Positions 1 through 4,810 are shown, counted from the first letter of the stretch. The stretch is DNA of 6,481 nt from JASFQI01 sp050115555 (GCA_050115555.1 JASFQI010000293.1:1-6481); one strand, 5' to 3'. The notes: generated from the sequence alone by a model not told the origin. Program-made: numbers and translations.

Positions 1-79
1 AGTAGACGGTTATCGAGCCGTCGATCCTGAAGGCGTCATGCCCCAACCATACGATGCGCTCGGCAATGCCCGAAGACAT
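1..79 (-). CDS. UPF0173-like metal-dependent hydrolase, N-terminal fragment
   Basis: The reverse strand from the ATG at 79-77 is open to the window edge and gives 26 residues, including the run IVWLGHDAFRIDG followed by SITVY. The WLGHxAFxI block followed by a short strand is typical of the start of UPF0173 (YtkL-like) proteins, which belong to the metallo-beta-lactamase fold and are annotated as metal-dependent hydrolases of unknown substrate. A purine-rich stretch, reverse complement of 86-95 (GGAAAGGGGG), lies 6 bases before the ATG and supports this start. The metal-binding HxHxDH motif would lie beyond the window, so catalytic competence cannot be judged. The gene is divergent from plsY. 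Family assignment rests on a short N-terminus only. Confidence 0.7.
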   Translation of the reverse strand, partial: MSSGIAERIVWLGHDAFRIDGSITVY

Positions 80-307
80 GGCGTGCCCCCTTTCCGTAGA
101 ATAGCGTTGCATCCGGAAACCATTCCAAGTAGTTTACCCGGAACGAGCACGAAAAGGCAAGCGTTAGCCAGAAAGACCAAGGGGCGATTCCTGAAACACA
201 AAACGTGCCGGAGGCTTACGAGAGTGCAGAAGGGAGAGGCCGGGATGGGGACGCGGTGAGTTCAGAGCCGGGGGTGTGGACGGAGGAAAGGGTAAGGGGG
301 TGATCAC

Positions 308-961
308 GTGGTGTGGGCAATGTTTCCGGTCTTTTCGTACCTTCTGGGGGCGATCCCTTTCGGTAGAGTGATCGGGGCTCGGGTTGCGCGAATCGATGTG
401 AGGCAGGGAGGAAGCGGGAACATCGGTGCGACGAACGTCGCGCGACAGGTAGGCCTGAAGTGGGGCGTGGTGACACTGGTGCTGGATGCCTTGAAAGGGG
501 CGATACCGGTCGTCCTGGCAGGTGTCCTGACCGAAGGCGCGCGAGGTCTCCCGGAGGCCTGCGGCCTAGCGGCGATCCTGGGCCATCAGTTCTCGGTGTT
601 TTTGGGTTTCGGTGGCGGAAAGGGAGTAGCCACGGCGCTCGGGGTGTTTGCCGCGCTGCAGCCCCTGGTATGCGTGGGGTCCATCATCGTATTCCTGGCC
701 GTAGTGGCCTTTTTTGACTATGTATCGTTGGGATCCATTGCTGCGGCATGGTCTATACCGCTTCTGACAGGAGTGATGGGAAGTCCATTGGAGAGGGTCG
801 TTGTTGGGCTGATTGCAGCGGCTTTGATAACGGTAAGGCATCGGGAAAACATTGAAAGGTTAATTCAAGGCAAGGAAACGCACTGGAAAAAGAGAAAAAA
901 GATCAGCTCAATCGCTCAAGCAGACGATCCAATTCCTCGTCAGAGTAAAAATGGATGGTGA
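308..961 (+). CDS. plsY: Glycerol-3-phosphate acyltransferase PlsY
   Basis: PlsY is the membrane enzyme that transfers an acyl group from acyl-phosphate to glycerol-3-phosphate, giving lysophosphatidic acid, the first step of bacterial phospholipid synthesis. The 217-residue product has all three family motifs: GSGNIGATN (35-43); GHQF (92-95) followed by the phosphate-binding GGGKGVAT (102-109); and RHRENIERLIQGKE (177-190). Hydrophobic segments near 5-25, 50-74, 108-133, 137-157 and 160-176 fit the usual five-helix protein. The GTG start at 308 is chosen because TAAGGGGG (293-300) lies 7 bases upstream; GTG at 311 and ATG at 320 are alternatives. After motif 3 comes a basic, non-membrane tail of about 27 residues whose coding DNA overlaps the 3' end of parB on the other strand. 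The 228-base gap to the divergent hydrolase holds no promoter I can call with confidence. Confidence 0.96.
   Translation: MVWAMFPVFSYLLGAIPFGRVIGARVARIDVRQGGSGNIGATNVARQVGLKWGVVTLVLDALKGAIPVVLAGVLTEGARGLPEACGLAAILGHQFSVFLGFGGGKGVATALGVFAALQPLVCVGSIIVFLAVVAFFDYVSLGSIAAAWSIPLLTGVMGSPLERVVVGLIAAALITVRHRENIERLIQGKETHWKKRKKISSIAQADDPIPRQSKNGW
889..921 (-). terminator. Possible weak terminator of parB
   Basis: On the reverse strand, a 16-base element (906-921) can form a weak 6-bp stem (GCTTGA/TTGAGC, two G-U pairs) with a GCGA loop. It is followed by two T-runs (reverse complement of 895-900 and 887-891). The stem contains the last parB codons. The T-rich tail is clear, but the stem is poor and the tail also encodes the basic end of PlsY on the other strand, so the resemblance may be accidental. 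Confidence 0.25.
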
Positions 962-1751
962 TGCGGCCTCGTCTACCCCTGCGACGAAGATCCACTTTGG
1001 TTCCAAGGGAGCGCTTTAGCGTGTCTTCAATGGAGCGGAGGGCCTCCTGATCAGGAGTCGGAAGGCGGGAGGGGGCCTGAGAGTTGCGGGTGAGACGACG
1101 AGCCTCCTCCTCGGACTGGCGCACCGAAAGACGCTTGTTGAGGATGCGGTCTCGGAGCTTGCGCTGGTCGCGGGAGTTCGCGAGTCCGGCAAGAACGCGG
1201 GCATGACCCATGGAAAGGCGCTCTTCCAGGAGATCCTCTTGAATGAAGCGCGGAAGGGAGAGCAGACGGAGCATATTCGTCACGGTCGTCCGATCCTTTC
1301 CCAGTCGCTTGGCAAGGGATTCCTGTGTCAGGTTTCCATCCTCTAGGCACTGCTGGTAGGCTGTGGCCTCCTCGATCGGGTTCAGGTCCTTGCGGTGAAT
1401 GTTTTCAATAAGGGCGAGCTCAAGGGCTTCCGAAGGGGAAGAATGTCGAATCACTACCGGAACGGTCTTGAGACCGGCTTTCTGTGCCGCTCGCCAGCGC
1501 CGCTCGCCCGCGATGAGGCGGTAGCCATCGGGGGTCCGACTGACGAGGAGAGGGGCGAGGATGCCCTTCTCTCGAACCGAAGCGACGAGTTCGTCGAAAT
1601 CCGGGTGATCAAACCGCTTCCGCGGCTGATGGGGGTTGGGCTCGATGGCATGCACGGGGCAGAGAAAAAACGACGCAGAGCCCGTGTCGAGGTCGTGAGC
1701 CTCGGGAATGAGGGCGGATAGGCCTTTACCGAGGGCCTTGCGCTTGGTCAT
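903..1751 (-). CDS. parB: Chromosome partitioning protein ParB
   Basis: ParB is the CTP-dependent clamp that loads at parS, spreads along DNA and stimulates ParA, organising the origin region for segregation. The 282-residue product begins with KRKALGKGLSALIP, the usual ParA-interacting start of chromosomal ParB. It continues with the N-terminal nucleotide-binding domain carrying AGERRWRAA (81-89, GERR box) and ENIHRKDLNPIEEA (116-129), then a helix-turn-helix (about 141-163, LTQESLAKRLGKDRTTV) and a C-terminal dimerisation segment (about 262-281). The frame stays open upstream to 1961, but the ATG at 1751 is chosen because GGAGA (reverse complement of 1760-1764) lies 8 bases before it and the family N-terminus begins there. 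The start lies inside parA (26-bp overlap), implying one transcript and translational coupling. The 3' end overlaps convergent plsY by 59 bp. Confidence 0.96.
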   Translation of the reverse strand: MTKRKALGKGLSALIPEAHDLDTGSASFFLCPVHAIEPNPHQPRKRFDHPDFDELVASVREKGILAPLLVSRTPDGYRLIAGERRWRAAQKAGLKTVPVVIRHSSPSEALELALIENIHRKDLNPIEEATAYQQCLEDGNLTQESLAKRLGKDRTTVTNMLRLLSLPRFIQEDLLEERLSMGHARVLAGLANSRDQRKLRDRILNKRLSVRQSEEEARRLTRNSQAPSRLPTPDQEALRSIEDTLKRSLGTKVDLRRRGRRGRITIHFYSDEELDRLLERLS

Positions 1752-2520
1752 GAGAAATGTCTCCATGGGTAAGAAATTCATGCGCAAGGGCGAGGTAACT
1801 CTGCGCGCCCTTGGAGCGGATGTCGTAAAGGAGAACGGGCATCCCATAACTGGGAGATTCGCTGAGGCGAACATTCCTCGGGATCGTGGTGCGAAAGACG
1901 AGATCCTTGAAGTGATCCCGGACCTCCTGCTCCACCTGAAGGGAGAGATTGTTCCGCACATCGTACATGGTCAGAAGGATGCCGAAGAGTCGGATCGAGG
2001 GATTGAGGCCGCGTTTGACCGCGCGCAGGGTCTCCATGAGGTGGCTGAGACCTTCGAGTGCATAGTACTCACACTGAAGGGGAACAAGGAGGGAATCGGC
2101 GGCGGTCAGCGCGTTTAGCGTCAGAAAGCCCAGTGAGGGCGGGCAGTCCAGGAAGATGTAATCGTAGTGATCGCGGAGGGGGAGGAGGGCGTTTCGAAGA
2201 AGGTACTCGCGATTGTCGCTCGAGGCGATCTCGACTTCCGCGCCGATCAGATTCGGGTCTGCGCCGATAATGGAAAGCCCCGGCAGGGCCGTGTCCAGGA
2301 CCAGGGACTCTGGTGCGGGGCTTCCAAGAAGAAGATCGTACACTCCGGCTTCGATGTCGCCGGGAGAAAGACCCACACCGGTGGTCGCGTTGGCTTGAGG
2401 ATCACAGTCCACAAGAAGGCATCGGCGATCCGCTGCGGCCAGGGACGCGGCAAGGTTCACGGCAGAGGTGGTCTTCCCGACCCCACCCTTCTGATTGGAA
2501 ATGGAAACGATTTCACTCAT
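1726..2520 (-). CDS. parA: Chromosome partitioning ATPase ParA (Soj-like)
   Basis: ParA is the DNA-binding ATPase whose gradient on the nucleoid moves ParB-parS complexes. The 264-residue product has the deviant Walker A motif KGGVGKTT (11-18) with both lysines, LLVDCDPQANAT (35-46, A' motif) and the Walker B strand YIFLDCPPSLG (121-131). It also has the family block TTIPRNVRLSESPSYGMPVLLYD (211-233, given here in part as IPRNVRLSESPSYG). The protein starts directly at the ATPase domain with no N-terminal DNA-binding extension, as in chromosomal Soj proteins rather than type Ia plasmid ParA. The ATG at 2520 matches the family start, but the sequence before it (reverse complement of 2521-2535) has only a poor ribosome-binding site (GAG within GCAGAGCG). 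A perfect parS lies 33 bases upstream of the start codon. The gene is first in the parA-parB pair. Confidence 0.97.
   Translation of the reverse strand: MSEIVSISNQKGGVGKTTSAVNLAASLAAADRRCLLVDCDPQANATTGVGLSPGDIEAGVYDLLLGSPAPESLVLDTALPGLSIIGADPNLIGAEVEIASSDNREYLLRNALLPLRDHYDYIFLDCPPSLGFLTLNALTAADSLLVPLQCEYYALEGLSHLMETLRAVKRGLNPSIRLFGILLTMYDVRNNLSLQVEQEVRDHFKDLVFRTTIPRNVRLSESPSYGMPVLLYDIRSKGAQSYLALAHEFLTHGDISHDQAQGPR
1760..1764 (-). promoter_or_regulatory. parB ribosome-binding site
   Basis: Reads GGAGA on the reverse strand, 8 bases before the ATG at 1751-1749, inside the parA coding region. It decides between this start and in-frame upstream ATGs at 1766 and 1781, which would add residues absent from typical ParB N-termini. 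Confidence 0.75.
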
Positions 2521-2552
2521 GGACGCTCTGCATTCCGAATGACGGTGAGGGA

Positions 2553-2568
2553 TGTTTCACGTGAAACA
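2553..2568. other. parS: parS centromere site (perfect)
   Basis: Reads TGTTTCACGTGAAACA, identical to the 16-bp palindromic parS consensus bound by chromosomal ParB/Spo0J. The palindrome extends one base each side (2552-2569). It lies 33 bases upstream of the parA start, inside the probable parAB leader, so ParB loading could also influence parAB transcription (inference). Confidence 0.95.
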
Positions 2569-2662
2569 TGCCCAAAGGGGCCGCCCTTGCGGGGAGGGGC
2601 GGAAGCTGCGTGCGGGTCGGAGTCCTTGCCGGCCGCAGTGGTGTTCTGCGGCGTTCGCTTCC

Positions 2663-2671
2663 TGTGGATAG
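2663..2671 (-). promoter_or_regulatory. DnaA-box-like site upstream of parA
   Basis: The reverse strand reads CTATCCACA, one mismatch (first base) from TTATCCACA. It overlaps the -10 of a weak possible parA promoter on the same strand: TTTTCA at 2688-2693, a 17-base spacer, then TATCCA at 2665-2670 preceded by TGC. Single-mismatch boxes are expected by chance a few times in a window this size, so it is only a candidate. Confidence 0.25.
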
Positions 2672-2830
2672 CACAATGCGCGGGAATTGAAAAGAGAAAA
2701 CGTGGGCCCTGCACCTTTGGTACGGCGTGCTGTTATGCAAAAAATACTAATAATATCGAGATGATGATTCTCAAGCGGCCCTCTCCCGGCAAAATTCCGG
2801 TGTCGGCGTGCCCGTGGGAGGTCCTGGCGC

Positions 2831-2846
2831 TGTTTCACGTGAAACC
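2831..2846. other. parS: parS centromere site (one mismatch)
   Basis: Reads TGTTTCACGTGAAACC, matching parS at 15 of 16 positions; only the last base differs. It begins 278 bases from the start of the perfect site and lies about 107-122 bases upstream of the inferred hypE transcription start. Two parS sites in one intergenic gap beside parAB make chance very unlikely. Confidence 0.9.
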
Positions 2847-2901
2847 GGAGCGGGTCATGCCGAGCGATCAAGGAAGTCCGCCCGGTTGTGACCTTTGTGC
2901 A

Positions 2902-2927
2902 GGGGGTTTTCCCGGGCCAAAACCCCT
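2902..2927. repeat. Inverted repeat abutting the hypE promoter
   Basis: GGGGTTTT (2903-2910) and AAAACCCC (2919-2926) form a perfect 8-bp inverted repeat around an 8-base GC-only centre, and one more G-T pair is possible outside. It ends exactly where the putative -24 element begins. In RNA it would be a stable hairpin, but no T-run follows directly. It could be an operator for a dimeric regulator or a structural site for an architectural protein; which one is not visible from sequence. Confidence 0.75.
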
Positions 2928-2942
2928 GGCAGCTTTTTCGCA
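2927..2942 (+). promoter_or_regulatory. Putative sigma-54 (-24/-12) promoter of hypE
   Basis: Reads TGGCAGCTTTTTCGCA. Compared with the sigma-54 consensus TGGCACG-N4-TTGCW it keeps TGGCA, the invariant GG (2928-2929) and GC (2940-2941) separated by exactly 10 bases, the last T-G-C-A framework and a T-rich spacer; differences are the C-G pair after TGGCA and one T to C in the -12 element. Transcription would start near 2953, before the ribosome-binding site at 2962-2965 and the ATG at 2972. E. coli hyp genes are known to use sigma-54 with FhlA, so the assignment suits the gene. Confidence 0.6.
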
Positions 2943-2961
2943 GGGGCGGCTGGAGAAAAGC

Positions 2962-2965
2962 GGAG
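2962..2965 (+). promoter_or_regulatory. hypE ribosome-binding site
   Basis: GGAG, 6 bases before the ATG at 2972. It decides against the upstream in-frame start at 2888, which would begin before the inverted repeat and the putative promoter. Confidence 0.75.
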
Positions 2966-2971
2966 CTTCGT

Positions 2972-3985
2972 ATGCTGAAAACAGAACGGGTTGAACTGGA
3001 TCACGGAAGCGGGGGTGAGGCCGCACGGGAACTCGTGACCGACCTCATCCTGGCTCGTTTGGACAATCCCTACCTGAGACCCATGGACGACAGCGCGGTG
3101 TTCGAGATCGAGTCCGGGAAGATGGCCATGACCACAGACTCCTATGTGGTAGATCCCATATTCTTTCCGGGAGGAAACATCGGAAGTCTGGCCGTGCATG
3201 GGACGGTGAACGATCTTGCCATGCAAGGTGCCCGACCGGCCTACCTCACCCTGGGACTCATCCTTGAGGAAGGGTTGCCCATGGATCAATTGGTGGCGAT
3301 TATCGACGCCGCGGCCTCGGCTGCCAGAGAGGCGGGGGTGGTGGTTGTGGCAGGGGACACCAAGGTCGTACCTCGAAGGCACGCGGACAAGATCTTCATC
3401 AATACGGCCGGGGTTGGTTTCGTGCCCGAAGGCGTGGATGTGGCGGCGCGGAACGCGAAACCAGGAGATGCCGTAATCATCAACGGGCCCATCGGGGACC
3501 ACGGCATCGCCATCCTGTCCCAGCGGGAGGGTCTCGATTTTCACATGCCGCTTGAGAGCGATTCTGCCTCGTTGAACCGCCTTGTCTCCGCAGTGATGAC
3601 CTCAGGCACAAGAATTCACGTCCTGCGGGACCCGACGCGGGGGGGTGTGGCCACGGCGCTCAACGAGATTGCCGCGGCCTCGGGCGTCGGTATTCGGTTG
3701 TTGGAGTCGAACCTCCCCGTGAATTCAGCGGTCGCCTCGGCATGCGAGATGCTCGGCCTCGATCCTCTGTATGTGGCGAATGAAGGAAAGGCCCTTTTTC
3801 TGATTCCACAGGAACACGTGGAGCGCGCGCTGGAAGCCATGCAAAACGATCCGCGGGGTAGCGGGGCATGCGTGATCGGAGAGGTGGTGGCGTCTCATCC
3901 CGGACGGGCCGTTCTCGAAACCCATGTGGGAGGAACCCGCATTCTTTCCACATTGACAGGGGAGCAGCTTCCCCGGATTTGCTGA
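2972..3985 (+). CDS. hypE: [NiFe] hydrogenase maturation protein HypE
   Basis: HypE accepts a carbamoyl group from HypF on its C-terminal cysteine and dehydrates it with ATP to a thiocyanate. The cyanide is then handed through HypC-HypD to the iron of the [NiFe] site. The 337-residue product shows the family's landmarks: HGSGG (11-15), DDSAVF (39-44), TDSYVVDPIFFPGG (55-68), GTVNDLAMQGARP (77-89), GDTKVV (128-133), RDPTRGGVATALNE (219-232) and the obligatory C-terminal PRIC with Cys337. Length and both AIR-synthase-like halves are complete, so it should be functional. Start chosen by GGAG at 2962-2965; the open frame reaches 2888 but the family N-terminus begins at 2972. It stands alone, without hypA-D, hypF or hydrogenase genes beside it. 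No clear intrinsic terminator follows; the stop codon is succeeded by very A+T-rich DNA. Confidence 0.96.
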   Translation: MLKTERVELDHGSGGEAARELVTDLILARLDNPYLRPMDDSAVFEIESGKMAMTTDSYVVDPIFFPGGNIGSLAVHGTVNDLAMQGARPAYLTLGLILEEGLPMDQLVAIIDAAASAAREAGVVVVAGDTKVVPRRHADKIFINTAGVGFVPEGVDVAARNAKPGDAVIINGPIGDHGIAILSQREGLDFHMPLESDSASLNRLVSAVMTSGTRIHVLRDPTRGGVATALNEIAAASGVGIRLLESNLPVNSAVASACEMLGLDPLYVANEGKALFLIPQEHVERALEAMQNDPRGSGACVIGEVVASHPGRAVLETHVGGTRILSTLTGEQLPRIC

Positions 3986-3995
3986 TCACACGCGC

Positions 3996-4064
3996 TATAT
4001 TGTATTTTTATTAAAATATTTTAGGTCTTTTCATCGTATTTAAATAGTTTTTATAGTGTTTATT
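3996..4064. other. Very A+T-rich tract, candidate DNA-unwinding element
   Basis: By hand count 10 of 69 bases are G or C (about 86% A+T), in strong contrast to the GC-rich genes around it. It contains the 12-bp perfect palindrome TAAAATATTTTA (4012-4023) and is followed by a DnaA-box-like site. Such a tract next to DnaA sites is the usual form of an origin's unwinding element. It could alternatively act in hypE transcription termination, but no GC-rich hairpin is present. Confidence 0.55.
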
Positions 4065-4068
4065 CACC
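4060..4068 (+). promoter_or_regulatory. DnaA-box-like site
   Basis: TTATTCACC: one mismatch (last base) from TTATNCACA, at the right edge of the A+T-rich tract, which is a natural position for a box guiding strand opening. Confidence 0.4.
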
Positions 4069-4154
4069 CCTTTTCGTTTCAAGAAGAGACAACAGCACGG
4101 GATCTCATCACCGAGCGCGATAAAAAAAAGCGCCAAAGAAGAAAAATTGAACGA

Positions 4155-4188
4155 CCGGCCACGGGCCGGGGACGCGGGTGAAACCCGC
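4155..4188. repeat. Two adjacent tight hairpins
   Basis: CCGGCC (4155-4160) pairs with GGCCGG (4164-4169) around ACG, and GCGGGT (4174-4179) pairs with ACCCGC (4183-4188) around GAA; four bases separate the two. Both are perfect 6-bp GC-rich stems with triloops. No T-run follows, so neither looks like an intrinsic terminator. Confidence 0.6.
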
Positions 4189-4193
4189 ATTCA
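4178..4193 (+). repeat. Dispersed direct repeat, copy 1
   Basis: GTGAAACCCGC followed by ATTCA. It recurs at 4551-4567 with one inserted C. The first 8 bases equal those of the right half of the second parS (2839-2846), but no left half is present here. This copy also forms part of the GCGGGT/ACCCGC hairpin. Confidence 0.55.
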
Positions 4194-4252
4194 GCATGAG
4201 TTTCATCCCCGGCTGCCGCCTGATGAGGGGGCCCTGCACCGCTTGGAGGATG

Positions 4253-4286
4253 GAAAGGCCCCATCCCCTGACAGGGGAGGCTTTTC
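4253..4286. repeat. Long bulged hairpin
   Basis: GAAAGGCC (4253-4260) pairs with GGCTTTTC (4279-4286) over 8 bp with one G-U pair. Inside it TCCCCT (4264-4269) pairs with AGGGGA (4273-4278) around a GAC loop, leaving CCA bulged on the 5' side: 14 bp over 34 bases. An alternative GGATGG/CCATCC pairing (4248-4253 with 4261-4266) competes with it. The structure suggests either a folded transcript or an extruding DNA element; I do not recognise a known RNA family. Confidence 0.6.
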
Positions 4287-4327
4287 AAGACAAGGGGGGG
4301 AACGGATGGGCGTAATGTGGGGGTGAT

Positions 4328-4370
4328 AATTCAAAATTCGGCGAAATTCGATGAAATTTACAGAAAATTC
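4328..4370. repeat. Helically phased A-tracts (AAATTC/AAATTT)
   Basis: AAATTC occurs at 4334-4339, 4344-4349 and 4365-4370 and AAATTT at 4354-4359, so the tracts start 10, 10 and 11 bases apart; a shorter AATTC lies at 4328-4332. A-tracts repeated every helical turn produce intrinsic curvature, a known property of several replication origins. Curvature and role are inferred from spacing only. Confidence 0.65.
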
Positions 4371-4382
4371 AAGAACCGACGC

Positions 4383-4391
4383 TGTGAATAG
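4383..4391 (-). promoter_or_regulatory. DnaA-box-like site
   Basis: The reverse strand reads CTATTCACA, one mismatch (first base) from TTATNCACA. It sits between the phased A-tracts and the 12-bp direct repeat. Its first-base C is shared with the site upstream of parA at 2663-2671. Confidence 0.4.
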
Positions 4392-4438
4392 TTTTCTACA
4401 CAACAGGAGAAAAGATGAGAAGCGTTTGAATTCAGGGT

Positions 4439-4465
4439 TAAATTCTCGTTTAGTAAATTCTCGTT
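4439..4465. repeat. 12-bp direct repeat TAAATTCTCGTT
   Basis: Two identical copies, 4439-4450 and 4454-4465, with a 15-base period and a three-base spacer (TAG). Each copy contains the AAATTC core found in the phased tracts upstream, and GAATTC lies at 4428-4433 just before. The short, tandem, A+T-rich form resembles an origin iteron or binding site pair for an initiator or architectural protein. Confidence 0.7.
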
Positions 4466-4550
4466 GCATGAAGATAAGTTATTCCTTTCTTTTTCCGTTT
4501 CCTAGTCTTTTCAAGGAGTTTTAGGCTGTTAAAAACCGGGGGGCCGCTAA

Positions 4551-4567
4551 GTGAAACCCGCCATTCA
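4551..4567 (+). repeat. Dispersed direct repeat, copy 2
   Basis: GTGAAACCCGC, an inserted C, then ATTCA, repeating 4178-4193. It lies just before the dnaA promoter (the -35 begins at 4574). Confidence 0.55.
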
Positions 4568-4573
4568 TTCCCT

Positions 4574-4601
4574 TTGACACTCCGCAGGTTATCTGGATAA
4601 T
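4574..4601 (+). promoter_or_regulatory. dnaA promoter (sigma-70 type)
   Basis: TTGACA (4574-4579, perfect -35), a 16-base spacer and GATAAT (4596-4601, 5 of 6 matches to -10). Transcription would begin near 4608, giving a leader of about 210 bases before dnaA. A DnaA-box-like site on the reverse strand (4592-4600) covers the -10 element. Confidence 0.75.
4592..4600 (-). promoter_or_regulatory. DnaA-box-like site over the dnaA -10 element
   Basis: The reverse strand reads TTATCCAGA, one mismatch (eighth base) from TTATCCACA. It overlaps most of the -10 hexamer, the right place for autorepression by DnaA, which is known in other bacteria. The surrounding TTATCTGGATAA (4589-4600) is a near-palindrome. 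Confidence 0.4.
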
Positions 4602-4806
4602 GGGCTCCCAAATCCTGCCGGTGTGATCGTCAGGCACTGAAAACTGGCTATTTCTGCTCCGCATTGTTTCTCTGTAACGTTCATTCGACGCGATTCATCT
4701 TAATTTGGTTTTCAATCGGCGTTCAACGGATGACGCCATCGAAAGGCTCGCTACGGATATTACTGGAACCCCTGGTTCGGGCCGTCGAGACACCCATTCC
4801 GTTGCA

Positions 4807-4810
4807 GGAG
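4807..4810 (+). promoter_or_regulatory. dnaA ribosome-binding site
   Basis: GGAG, 7 bases before the ATG at 4818. It excludes the in-frame TTG at 4812, which would be only 1 base downstream of the site. Confidence 0.8.

Larger units (their letters stand above)
2521..2971. other. Divergent parA-hypE intergenic region (parS region)
   Basis: A 451-base gap without a convincing gene. It contains two parS sites (2553-2568, 2831-2846), a GC-rich stretch with a CCGCCC/GGGCGG stem (2581-2586 with 2597-2602), a DnaA-box-like site (2663-2671), a short A+T-rich patch (2735-2757), an 8-bp inverted repeat (2903-2926) and a sigma-54-type promoter (2927-2942). Reading frames in this gap, including one of about 100 residues on the reverse strand, resemble no family I know and run through both parS sites. 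The gidB/rsmG gene that often flanks parA in other bacteria is absent. Confidence 0.8.

Noticed and set aside
10..201. Reverse-strand frame with a hydrophobic start between the hydrolase and plsY
   Set aside because: It overlaps the UPF0173-like start in another frame, begins at a TTG without support, and shows no family features.
1752..1961. In-frame N-terminal extension of parB
   Set aside because: The ATG at 1751 has a good ribosome-binding site and begins the family-typical N-terminus; the extension lies within parA in another frame.
2557..2871. Reverse-strand reading frame of about 100 residues upstream of parA, a possible small gene or gidB remnant
   Set aside because: No SAM-binding or other GidB motif, low-complexity basic composition, and both parS sites fall inside the frame; a chance frame in GC-rich non-coding DNA is simpler.
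2885..2900. TGTGA half-site suggesting a CRP/FNR-type operator upstream of hypE
   Set aside because: The second half of the palindrome is missing (TGTGC follows rather than TCACA), so only a chance half-match remains.
4216..4257. Hammerhead-ribozyme-like core: CTGATGA (4220-4226) followed by GAAA (4253-4256)
   Set aside because: The base before GAAA is not C and the sequences after CTGATGA and before GAAA do not pair as stem II; the permuted arrangement using GAAA at 4180-4183 fails as well.
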